Made by a program: the position numbers and the translations under genes. This document shows, one piece after another, positions 11,815 to 22,459 of a stretch of DNA of 64,000 nt (the stretch's first letter is position 1; every line of letters begins with the position of its first letter). Source of the stretch: Tamarix chinensis (taxonomy: Eukaryota > Streptophyta > Magnoliopsida > Caryophyllales > Tamaricaceae); the NCBI GenBank assembly GCA_030549775.1, contig CM060174.1, positions 50,897,707 through 50,961,706 on the forward strand. Reading direction: 5' to 3'. The notes below the pieces were generated by a model. The model ran no database searches. It saw nothing but the letters and a program-made list of their open reading frames with translations, and was not told the origin of the DNA.

Positions 11815-12876
11815 CTCCTTAGTTTAGTTTTCCCCTTTATTTCAATCCCATTTACTTTACATTTTACTTAATGATATTATTATGTGCTAATATGATTTTG
11901 CTAATTGTTTCTGATGAATATGAGATCTAACTTGGGTCTTGCTAGGTGTTGGTGTTCTAAAACTGTAGAACAACTAAAACAAGACAAGGAAAATGAAGGA
12001 GATTTAGTGATGAAAAAAATTGATTATTTGTAACTCCTTGAATTAAAACTTGTAAAAACTACCTAAGGTATGAAATCTTAAGATAAATTTGGTAAGATTT
12101 TACAAAGAACTTCAAACTCTTATACCTTGAGAATGAAGAAACTCTCGATTCTTGAGAGGAGGAAAATATGCATCCAAAAGGTGATTTGTTTTTCCTTTCA
12201 TGCTATCCTTATCAATTATAGAAGAAATTTAGGGTTAAAGGTTTCAACTTACCTAACTAATAGATATAATTAGAGCCTAAATAAGGAATAAATTCTAGCT
12301 AAGTTTCAACTCATGTGTTTCAGTAATGGGGTGGATACTTTGGCATATTTTTAACACATTTAACCCCTAATATCACATATTCCAATCTTACAACAACAAT
12401 AATACACAAAAGGAAAGAGACAAAGTGCCCTTTTAACCTTGTAAGTAAAAAAAAGAAATAAGGAATGCCTTTTAACCTTCCTTGTTCTTCCACAAATCTG
12501 TATTGTTCTTCTCAAGTGTTGAAAGTGACTTGTCATCCAAATTATAGGAACTTGTGGCTGATTTGTGTGGCTTCTAAGGGGTGTTGATTGGGTTTTGTGT
12601 TTTGGGGGTTGCTTAGTGTTAAAATACTAAGGAAATATGGGTATAAAAAATAAGGGAAAATCTTACAAAAATGTGGCCTTATGTGCCTTTATTTTGGTTG
12701 GCTTGTGTACAAAAAAGGAGAAGGGTTTGTAAGGCTTGTATGGCTTGCATGGCTTGCATGGCTAGGTTTTGATAGATAATTAATTTATCCAAGTATGGAG
12801 AGTTTTGTAGCTCTTAAACTTGGAAAAATTAATGGCTATATTATGATCATCATCAATTGGGGATACTCCTACATCA
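11815..12876 (-). repeat. Gypsy-C 3' LTR (left part removed by Gypsy-1 insertion)
   Basis: Aligns with about 36550-37529 over roughly 1 kb, with many substitutions and small indels. It ends ACATCA and is followed by a polypurine tract and an integrase tail. On the minus strand the junction encodes FQNGEDDVGVSP, a pol frame running into the LTR, as in CRM elements. Gypsy-1 sits inside this LTR. Confidence 0.82.
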
Positions 12877-13174
12877 TCCTCTCCATTTTGAAAGGTATCC
12901 TCCTTATGTTTGAAAGGTTTGTCATGAATTTAGGGAAGTAGATATACCATATTAAATTTGATTGATATATCTCCCATATCCTTCTATAACTCTAGCCTAT
13001 AAGCATTGCCACCGATTTTCTCAATAACTTTGTATGAGCCATCACTTCTAGGCATAATTTTGTTCTTTATTTTATAAGGAAATCATTTCTTCCTAAGGTG
13101 AAGCTAAACTAGATCTCTTAGTTCATACAAGTATTGTTTCTCATGCTTATAGCCCTATTCTTATTCATTTAATT
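12877..13174 (-). pseudogene. Gypsy-C integrase C-terminal fragment
   Basis: Minus-strand translation gives pieces such as FPYKIKNKIMPRSDGSYKVI and KIGGNAYRLEL. These match the integrase C-terminal domain of Gypsy-1 (RGDGPF, INDNAY). In-frame stops are present. The fragment is cut at 13174 by a long-LTR insertion and no other part of Gypsy-C pol was found. Confidence 0.75.
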
Positions 13175-13898
13175 TATAACACCCCAAAGCCTTATAAAAT
13201 TTTAATCAAGATTTATCAATATTTTAACCTAATGTATTTGGATTTTTATTTTATTTTAGACTAACCCCAAACCCCAAAATAAATAAATAAATAAGAAAAT
13301 TTACAGATAAATTTTAAGATTAACTAATCAAAAAATTTAAACCTAAACCTAAACCCAAATTCTACACTCAAAAGTTTTCATTTTCTTTTTCCCTTTTTTC
13401 TTTTTTTCTTTCTTCTTAATTTTCCTTCCTTTTTCTTTTTCTCATTTCCCTCCTTCTCTCCAGAACTGTGTCTTCTGACCTAGCCTAACTCATTTTTCTT
13501 TCTTCTCTCCTTTCCCTTGGGCAACGTCTACCCAACCCCCTTCCTTTTTTTTTCTTTTCTCTTTCATTTATCTCCTCCCTGTATCTCCTTCCTCACCTCC
13601 TTATCTCATTTCCTCTTCTTTACCAAATAGGGACTTACCATCTCCTACATGTCCTTCCTTACCCCTCTTAGCCATGTAGTCTACGTCGTTGTTGCCCTGC
13701 CATCCTATAGCACCACTCTACCATCTTGTAGCACCCCCTACACCTCTGCAACTCTACCCTTTTCCTTACTTTCCCTACACAATGAAGCCTCCCTATTCCT
13801 CCTTATCATCTTTTCTTTCCTAGCAATGCTGCCTATATATATACATAGGGAGATCTCCCCTTCCCTTTCCCTCCTCTCATTTTTCCTCTCATTCCTTT
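13175..13898 (+). repeat. Long-LTR fragment (LTR-B), 5' part only
   Basis: Starts TATAACACCCCAAAGCCTTA, closely like the start of the complete solo LTR at 14843. It proceeds through AT-rich then C/T-rich sequence, the order seen in plus-strand copies. It is cut at 13898 by LTR-A in the opposite orientation. The remainder was not found. An open frame at 13649-13903 lies in the pyrimidine-rich part and has no domain support. Confidence 0.7.
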
Positions 13899-14706
13899 TG
13901 TAACACTTCTAAAGTTTACTATTAAAATCTTTTTTAGGCAGAAAAAACATTCAAACATAGGGGGTGTTACCGCCGTAATTGGTATAAGTCTGGCCACATA
14001 CCATCCTTATACCAACTACAAGGCAAACATAAAACAAAACATAAGGCGTGATAAATATAGAACAAGTACAATCCATACCATAAATAAGAGATAGGTGTTC
14101 ATTTCAAAATTAGAAATGAAATACATAAATAAATTTTCATAAGAAAATAACAACGAGAAAATGAGTTAAAATCAATAACTAGATAACACAAATGTCTAGT
14201 CCCCGGACCTAGTCAAAATAACATTACTCCACCCAGATCAGAGCATTGTATGAAGCGAAGTCATCTAGTGAGTCTTCAGTTGCTTGCACAGACTCAGAAA
14301 GGGGTCTTTGCTTGGGGAAATGAGCAAAAACTGTAATAAGGACAATCAGTACGCTACGTACTGAGTAAGGTAAAAGTACAATCAAGAAGGTCACATAAAT
14401 TAATAACACTATGATAAGAGATGATACATGCATAAGTTGATCATATTAGCTTATTTGATATTCTCTGAACATATGGTATTAGTGCAATGATGATTATCTC
14501 ATGATTTTATTCATGTTGGGTATAAGAACCCTAATATTCTCAACCTATGGAATGGTAATAAAGTACAAATTCCAGGGCATGACACTCTTGGGCACTATTC
14601 TCACTATTGGATTAGTAATTAGAGTAAAACCTTCGAACAGAATGCTCTTGGGCACTATTCTCATTGGTGGATTGATAATCAAGGTATAACTAATATTGAC
14701 CCATGT
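13899..14706 (-). repeat. Long LTR-A, 3'-terminal part (minus strand), interrupted by Gypsy-2
   Basis: Starts TGTAACACTTC with its inverted partner GGGGTGTTAC at 13961-13970. It then has the palindrome CAGTACGCTACGTACTG at 14347-14363 and three degenerate units of the CCGGTGG array (14516-14690). The sequence resumes after Gypsy-2 at 34807, where GTATTCCATTGTAAGTAATTAG matches the segment between the two array triplets of other copies. Confidence 0.8.
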
Positions 14707-14842
14707 TGATAATTTATAAAATGGAAATGGATTTTAATTGTGGAATTTGTTGAGGATATGATGGGAGAATCAATCTTTAACACGGCCAAAGGATTAAAAC
14801 CTATGGTAGGTCAAATTACTTGGGGCACAAATCAAAGGAAAT
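14707..14842 (-). repeat. Gypsy-2 3' LTR, first segment
   Basis: Begins TGATAATTTATAAAATGG and aligns to 34210-34345. It is cut by the solo LTR at 14843. The 5 bases before the cut (GAAAT) and after the solo LTR (AAAAT) are the target duplication with one mismatch. Confidence 0.87.
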
Positions 14843-15529
14843 TGTAATACCCCAAAGCCTTACTTTAGAAATTGATAATAAAATAGGAATTAATAGGTGA
14901 GATCAATTAATATAAAAATTTTAATAAAATAATATTATTATAATAAAAATAATTAAGGCAAAAAAAGTGGAAAATAATGTAGGAATTAAATTAGTGGAAG
15001 TTAGGATAATTTGCTAAACTAAAATAGATTTTAAGAAAATTTAACCATAAATTCTAAATTAATAGAAAAAGAAAATTTAGTTATTTATTTTTGCTAATTT
15101 TATTATTCTAAAAAAAAATTAAAAAAATCCCAAATACCCCTACTACCTCAATTTTCTTTTCTTTTTTCCCTTTTCCTTTTTCTCTCCTTTTCTTTTTCTT
15201 TCTTTTTCTCCTTTCCTCACTAGTTTAGGCCCCGCTCAATTAACCCAAACTTCTCCCCTCCCTCCTCTTCTTCCTTCTCACATGGCCTAGCCTATCCTTT
15301 CTTTTGTTTTTCTTTCCCCTCGTGCGGCCCAACAGCCCCGCTTGGTCATCCTTTTTTCTCCTTTCCTTTTTCATATCCTTCCCTTTCTGCCCTTGTCTCC
15401 TACCTTGCCCCTTGACTAACTAACATGCATGGTTACTTTACAACCATGGCTCTTCCTCTCCTCTCACCTTTCCCTTGACCTAACTTATAGGGCATGTAGC
15501 TGGCACTACCCTACACTGATCTGTGCCCT

Positions 15530-15536
15530 TATATAG
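15530..15536 (+). promoter_or_regulatory. Probable TATA box of the solo LTR
   Basis: TATATAG lies 687 bases inside the LTR, just before a C-rich leader. A TATAAATA sits at the equivalent place in the 24817 copy. Position and context are the only evidence. Confidence 0.5.
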
Positions 15537-16382
15537 CCCTAAAACCCCTCCCCCACCTAACCCCCTATAACCCTACCAAAATCCTCCTCTGCCCTCTGTG
15601 AACCTACATCTCTACAGGCTTACACCACCCTACCACTGCCGACCAGTAACCACCTACCTCTCCCACTCCCTTATCCTCATTTTCTCTTGTCCTATTCTCC
15701 TCCCCTCACCTATAAACCCTTATCCCTCACCCTTCTTCCTCTTCTTTTTCCTCTCCCTAGAAAATCCCCGAAACCCTCTCTGCCACCCCTTTAAATGTAG
15801 CCTTAGCTGTTGCTGCACCTTACTGTCGTCCAAACTTCTAGCCACTATCTTCCCTACACTACCTCATACCAAATGAGAACTCTCCCCACCAATAACCCCC
15901 CTACTTTGCCCTCCCTAGTTGAGCCAAGTGGGTAGCTCGAGCTGCCCTTTACACACTGTCGTTACCCCTTATGCCACCCTATACTGCCTCCTCCACCACA
16001 ACCACCATCCCTACGACCTCCCTCTCTTCCCAAACACCCTTCCCCTACCTCCCAATACCCTCCATCACCTTTTCCCCCTTCTTCCTCCTCCTTTCCTCTC
16101 CTCCATATTAAGCCACCACCATTGCCGCCACCTACACCGCCTCTGTGGCATAATATCGCCACCACTACAACCCTCTCTGGTCTAGGAACCCTACCACCTT
16201 ATAACCACCACTTCCCCTCCCCTTTTATAACCCCAAAATTGGGTCTTTCTAAATCTCCACCACCTCCACTGCCTTATGCTGCCACCTCCACCCTATCGGC
16301 TACCTCCACCCCTAGTTGTGCCCTAACCCTTGTTTTTACTTAAGTATAATTTATTTTGCATAATTTTCGTTATTAGTCTTTC

Positions 16383-16383
<1 letters not shown>

Positions 16384-16417
<34 letters not shown>

Positions 16418-16452
16418 GTATCATTACTATTAATAATCTTATTATTATTAAG

Positions 16453-16493
<41 letters not shown>

Positions 16494-16500
16494 CACCATC
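16384..16500. repeat. ATT/TTA microsatellite
   Basis: Two runs of TTA/ATT units with interruptions (about 16384-16425 and 16450-16495). Open frames here encode only Ile/Met runs and are artefacts. Confidence 0.9.
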
Positions 16501-16559
16501 ATCATTACTATTATTAGTCCTTTACTAATAATTATTTAGGGGTTAGTAAAAGAAAAAGG

Positions 16560-17800
16560 AATAAGAGGGAAGTTAGTATTAGTGTTCCACTCTTATAGGT
16601 TAACCAAAACCTTCTCTTAAGGAGGCGTAGGATTCATGCTCCAAGCCCGGTATCTTTCTAGGTAAGGATATAGTTAAGGCTAAATTGTATGTTTATGTGT
16701 TCATGTGTGTTTTGGTTATGTGCTTGTATCATATGTGAGTATGGACTAAATACTTGTAGTATAGCTTGCTATGCATGGAGCTAAAGTAAGTTGTGTATGT
16801 GTTATAATATGGGTGATATGACTTGTATTTTGTGGTATGCCCTTATGTATTATTGCTTTAATATGATATGCATACTAGGAGGCCTTAGGTGATATAAAGA
16901 CATTGTGGGGAGCTAAAAGAAATAAAGAGAGTGGAGTGATTAAGGAAAAGTGAGAAAAGCCTAAATACCTTATGACTTATGGGTGGCTAAATAAAAGGAT
17001 AATAGAAATAAAATGAAAGGTTTTAGTAAAACCTGCATGAGAAGTGTAAGGCTTACATATGGTGGTTAGTGATTGCATGGGAGTAACGTTTACGTGGAAA
17101 AAGTTGATTTAGGGGATTAAGCATGGTGAGGGAAGAGTATTTTGGGAGATTGAGAACCATGGGTGAAAAATAGTACGTGGGTTGGTAAAAATGTGCATAG
17201 GGGACTTAACTACGGTGTGGAAGTGAGAGTTGATGGTAAATGGTTAAAGTGAGGGTTGAGATTAGGAGGGTGCCATATAAAAGAGGGAATGAGTCGAGTG
17301 GAAAAGAGGGTGGAGTGTTTTTGAATGAGGGGATGACATAAATAAAGGAGAAGTACTAGGGTTTGGGGTGGCCAACTAGGGTTTTCATGATCACATGTGA
17401 AGGATGGGAAGGAAGATTGTGATGTTGGGTGTGGGTTGAGTGAAGTGATTGTGTAGAAAACAAAGGGAGCATGGGCTATGTATGATAAGGAGATGTTAAG
17501 GCGACATAGGTCAGACTAGGGTTTCTAAGGGAAACCCTAGAGGGCGATGGTGTGTCAAAGGAGAGATATGGGAATATGGACCTTAATCCACTTGTGAGGG
17601 AGTTTGGGTTTTTATGGTAAGGGAAAGGTGAGGGAGAAGTTTTAGAGTCCTAGGGTATACAGAGGTCCCTAGATATGGGATGAGGCTATTTAGGGGAGTT
17701 GGAGTGAAAGGGTGAGAATGGAAAGTCCAGCAGGGCATGCATGTCTAGTAAGAAGGTACCTGTTGAATAAGGCATGAATAAGACACTAATCATTTAAAGT
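16560..17800 (+). other. Solo LTR interior without gene
   Basis: G/T-rich sequence with recurring 'agggttt' and 'gcatgg' words, matching the telobox-bearing region of other copies in plus orientation. No reading frame of note. Confidence 0.55.
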
Positions 17801-18810
17801 AAAAGATTATTGAGTTAGGCCTAGACTAATTCACCGGTAAAAATAGTGGCCAGGTGCATTGTGCCTTGGAGACTGATCAACCGACGAATTATAATGGTCA
17901 GGTGTATTCTACCCTGGTTATTTTTAATCCACCGGCTATAATAGTGGGGGATCCCGAGCTAAGTAAACCAAACCTTAAATGATAATAAATAATGGGAAAA
18001 ATACTAATCACTTATAGTAGAACACCATGAGAGTCGAGGCTAGATCTATCCATTGGCATAATAGTAGCCAGGATCACTTTACCCTGGAGACTGATCCACT
18101 AGAAAATAATAGTGGCTAGGAGAGTCCTACCCTGGGTGTTTCCAATTCACCAGCTATAATAGTGGGGTTCCCTTACCCACATGGGCCTAAATTGAGAGTT
18201 GTGTGAAAATGGAATTAATGGCCTGAAATTTTAATGCATATGATTAACCAGACTGACTCACTGCATGCATTATCTACTATTTATGATGTGTGGTCTCAAC
18301 TGCATGATTATCTTACTCAGCACATAGCGTACTAATTACCCCTTTTATGGGAGCTCCTCGTTCACACGAGTGGTGGCCCCTCTTGAGTTCATGTAAGTAG
18401 GAGATGATGCCTATGATGACTTTGACACCTATGATACATTGGGTAGGACTGAGTGATGACTTGTTGTACTTGTCACGGGATCCGAGAGAATGTTTTCGAA
18501 GTTACCTTTGCCTGAATTTCGTATAGTTATATTTACTATTTTAATTTCCCCATAGGGGTCTTATTATATTCTCTTTCTATTTTTTCATTGACTCTAATAT
18601 TTGCGCACTCTATTTTATTTATAAAATGTTGGAACTATTATGGTTTTATTTATTACTCGTATTAATATCTTTAAATTTTCTAGCCTTGTGGTTGGTATGA
18701 GATTGGCATGGGGTTAATCTTATGCCGATCACGGTGGTAACACCCCTATTTTAGTGTATGATTTTCTATATAAACTAAAATTTTCAACTGTGAATTTTGA
18801 GGGTGTTACA

Positions 18811-19016
18811 AAAATGGCTAGCTGAGGTTAGGGTTCATTCATTTCTTCATGCAAGAGAGAGAAAATTGTTTTCTTTTTTTCCATTCAGAAAGAAAAATGA
18901 CGATCTATCTTTTTCCCGACATAATCCTTGGCTTATATATGCTATAACCAAATAAGTCTAACCCTTTATACATGGCCTAATGTTGTTTAGCCCAATATTT
19001 ACCAACCCAATTATAA

Positions 19017-19070
<54 letters not shown>

Positions 19071-19289
19071 CGAATTACATTATATTGCAACATCATATTT
19101 CAACGTTAACTTAACACCATCACAACACTATCAACATAATAGCATAATCCAACATATTAGCAACATATTCCGAACAAGATCTTCCATACCCATTGAATAC
19201 AATAGGAAAAGAAATTATAAGTGACAGTTTTATCTATATTATCTAAAAATACACTCACATAATAATTAACAATAGTTAGGTACACATAA
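18811..19289 (-). repeat. Gypsy-2 3' LTR, second segment
   Basis: Continues the LTR from AAAATGGCTAGC to TACACATAA, matching 34341-34801. It contains a long TA run (about 19020-19066) where the other LTR has a CA run. The last base pair differs from the right LTR end (TCA versus TAA). Confidence 0.88.
19018..19068. repeat. TA microsatellite in Gypsy-2 left LTR
   Basis: About 23 TA units. The equivalent place in the right LTR (34562-34582) has a CA run. Confidence 0.9.
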
Positions 19290-20759
19290 TTTCCTCTTCT
19301 CGGAGAGGTTTTATCCCAGAATCCTTGCATAAACCTACAAAAGGATAAAGATTAGCAACATTAAATGAGTTACTAACATTCCCAAATTTTGTTGGTAAAT
19401 CTACCTTATAAGCATCATCATTGATCCTTTCCATCATATTAAAGTGACCATCACCTCTTGGGTCTAACTTAGTTTTATGAAGGTTTGGAAAACACTCTTT
19501 TCTAAGGATTACCCATACTAAATCTCCAAGATGGAATACAACTTTCTTTCTCTTTTTATTAGCTTGGTCAGCCACATGCTATACCTTATGACTTATTTGT
19601 TTACTTACTTGTTTATCCATAGACTTAACTTGATTAGCATGAGATTCATCATCAAAATTAACTAATAGCTTGTTTGGAGTTACTTATCAAAAGTAATTAT
19701 CTATGATAAATACTTATTTTAGAATTTTTTTAGCCTAAAAAGGTTTTAAAATAATTAGTTGTTGTAAATAACTAATTTTAATAAATAACTCCAAGCATAA
19801 GCTGAGTCAAAAACATGTAAGGGAATTAAATCCAAAGCAGTTAAAGGATTAAATCTATAAAACCACCTCAAAAGGATATTTCTTAGTAGTAAAATGCTTT
19901 GCCCTATTATATGTGAACTCTACTTGTGTTAATATTGTCTCCCATTACCAAGATTCTTTTCAAGTGTACATCTAAGCATATTCCCAAGAGTCCTATTGGC
20001 TACCTCTATTTATCCATCTATTTGAGGATGGAAAGTAGTAGAAACTAATAGTTTAGTTCCAAGTTTGCCCCATAAAACTTTCCAAAAATGGCTAAGAAGT
20101 TTGACATACCTATCAAATACTATTGTTTTAGGAATCCCATGTAATTTTACCATAGTTGAAAAGAATATATGAGCAATAATAATAGCATCATTACTTTTAT
20201 GGGAGGGTATAAAATGTGTTATCTTACTAAATCTATCTACTACAACCATAATAGAGTTTTTTCCTCTATTAGTCCTAGGCAATCCTAAGATGAAGTCAAG
20301 AGAAATATCAAGCCATGGTTGAGTAGGAATAGGCAACAGTGTATAAAGACCAAAAGGTTGGGAAGTAGACTTCCTATGTTTACATGCCACATAATTTACA
20401 CAATGTTTAAGCATACCTTTTTTCATGTGAGGCCAATAGAAATGATCAGTGAGAATATCTAAAATCTTTTGGTATCCAAAGTGAGCCATCAACCCTCCAC
20501 TATAGGCCTCTTGAATCAATAATTCCCTATAAGAGCAATTAGGCACACAAAGTCTATTTTCCCTAAACAAATAACCATCAAAGAGATAATACTTTCCATG
20601 GGTTGTGGTAATATAGAAGGTATAAAAGTCCTTAAAATCTAGATCAAACACATATAACGTGCTGATATGATAAAAACCCAACATGGTTGCATCAACAGTG
20701 TTCAATAAAGCATACAAGTCCTTAAAATCTAGATCAAACACATATAACTGAAGAGTCAA
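19276..20759 (-). pseudogene. Gypsy-2 pol, integrase
   Basis: 20010-20759 encodes the zinc-binding region (EAYSGGLMAHFGYQK, CVNYVACKHRK, with a Cys changed to Tyr in relation to Gypsy-1 CVNCIAC). It also encodes the core ([46 protein letters not shown]). 19276-19575 encodes the C-terminal domain (LRKECFPNLHKTKLDPRGDG, INDDAYKVDLP) and ends at PLREEEIMCT across the polypurine tract. Between about 19576 and 20009 the frame is broken by several stops and an A/T-rich insert (19680-19800). A 30-bp stretch is duplicated at 20630-20660 and 20720-20750. Confidence 0.88.
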
Positions 20760-21777
20760 TTAAAGCTTAATAAAAGGTGAGTTAAGTGGAAAAAGTTTAT
20801 AGAACCATTTCCATATGTGGTCACGTATAAAAGGGTGGAGATAATGTGGTGGCAGATGCATCAACAGTTATTCCAAAGCTTCTTGATCACTGTGAATAAT
20901 AGATTCTTTATGCCATAAATAGTGTTGCCAAACCTCTAAAGCCCTAACCAAATCATATAGTTCCTTTTCATATGTAGAGTATTTTTGCGCACTATCACCT
21001 AAAATTTCACAAAAATATGCTATAGGTCTACCTTCTCGAGAAAGGACAACACCTCTGCCAACATCTGAAGCATCACAATCTAGTTAAAAAACCTTCTCAA
21101 AATTTGACCAAACTAAGATAGGAGCATGAGTTAATTTGTCCTTTAACACCTCAAATGCTTTTTGTTGTTCTATTCTCTATTTAAAGCCTATATTCTATTT
21201 TATTACCGCAATTAAGGTCGTCGGTATCGCACTAAAGTTCTTTACAAACCTTATATAAAAAAGAACATAACCCATGGAAACTCCTAACTTTAGAAGTAGA
21301 TCTAGAAGTTAGCCATTCTTAGATGGCTTTTATTGTCTCATTGTCAACTGAAACACCATTTTTACTTATCACAAATCCTAAGAAAATAACAATTTTAAGA
21401 TAGAATCAAGATTTGGACAAATTAGCATACACTGTTCAACATTAAACACATACAACATAGCTCTCAACTATCCAAGATGCTCACCAATTGACTTACTATA
21501 TATCATAATATAATCAAGGTATACAGCTACAAATTTTCCAATAAAGTCTTTCAAAACATAGTTCATCAATCACATTAAAGTGCTTGGAGAATTTGTTAAC
21601 CTAAAGGGCATTACCAAGCATTTGCATAACCCAAAATTTGTTTTAAAAGCCATTTTCCATTCATCTCCATGTTTCATCCTTATTTGATGGTAATGACTTT
21701 TAAAATCAATTTTAGAAAATACTATAAATCCATATAGTTGATCAAACATTTCATCAAGCTTAGGAATTGGATACTTA
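20760..21777 (-). pseudogene. Gypsy-2 pol, RNase H and C-terminal part of reverse transcriptase
   Basis: Translatable in pieces with shifts and stops. 21570-21777 encodes the RT core ITIKYKYPIPKLDEM, FSKIDFKSHYHQIRMK and FKTNFGLCKCLVMPF. The catalytic box reads YLDY (about 21505-21525) instead of YFDD, so an essential Asp is lost. RNase H and the segment before integrase are recognisable (VRALEVWQHYLW-like, about 20910-20960). The RT frame is cut at 21777-21794 by the LINE and resumes at 31095. Confidence 0.85.
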
Positions 21778-21794
21778 TACTTGATAGTAATCTT
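21778..21794. repeat. LINE target-site duplication, left copy
   Basis: TACTTGATAGTAATCTT. The right copy at 31078-31094 differs by one base. The length (17 bp) is typical for L1-type target-primed insertion. Confidence 0.88.
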
Positions 21795-22183
21795 TTTTTT
21801 AAAAAAAAAAAGATGAAAATTTTTATAATTATAAAGGAAGATTACAACCAATCCTATAGAATTTATCTATACACCATACATACCCACCGAACTTAGCCAT
21901 CCTATCTGGATGATTAGATATAGAGGACAGAGCATGAGAAATGTTTTTAATAGTCCTGTGATAATTCCAATCAACATTCAAAAATAGATAAGCATTTTTG
22001 GATTTTTATATCTTATAAAGACCAATGGCATAAAGGGCGCGAGACAGTTGAAGTTTCACACCACCTATCCTTCATAGATGGGACAAATCTTTAGAACATT
22101 ACACCAATTGTTACCAAACCTATGGCCACCCAAAGTCTTCCTAACAGACTTCCAAACATGGCTAATTATAGGAAATTGGAGAA

Positions 22184-22459
22184 TCAATTAAAAAATGCTC
22201 TCTTCCTGATTACAAAAGTAGCACTGAACATTAACAGAAGGATTAAACTTAGATTATCTTTAGTAGGAAAACGAGAGTGAGTAGCAAGCCAAAAGATGGT
22301 CTTATGTCTCGGGGCAGCAAGACTACACCAAATAATTCTCCACCAATGAACTGTTTGAGCCTTAATCCTTAAAAAATCATATAAGTCATCAACACTGAAC
22401 TGATAGCTTTCCTTTTGCAATTTAATCCATGGAAGGTTAGAATATCTTAGGGAAAACAT
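22184..22459 (-). pseudogene. LINE ORF2 C-terminal zinc domain (zf-RVT-like)
   Basis: Residues WWRIIWCSLAAPRHKTIFWL and SRFPTKDNL match the zf-RVT domain that follows plant L1 reverse transcriptase. It is followed by a decayed Cys-rich end (FSATFVIRKRA). Confidence 0.75.

Larger units (their letters stand above)
14843..18810 (+). mobile_element. Solo LTR of the long family, 3.97 kb, plus strand
   Basis: Ends are TGTAATACCCC and GGGTGTTACA, flanked by GAAAT/AAAAT. It lacks PBS, polypurine tract and pol. Modules in order: AT-rich outer part; C/T-rich tract; TATATAG box (15530-15536); coding-like C-rich stretch (15600-16340); ATT microsatellite (16384-16495); palindromic CCACCGG/CCGGTGG units (17822-18170); decayed palindrome (18318-18334); terminal inverted pair (18736-18810). 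Several open frames between 15598 and 16343 are C-rich and overlap on both strands. I treat them as non-coding. Confidence 0.87.

Noticed and set aside
16323..16539. Open frames of Ile/Met runs on both strands
   Set aside because: Translation of an ATT microsatellite.
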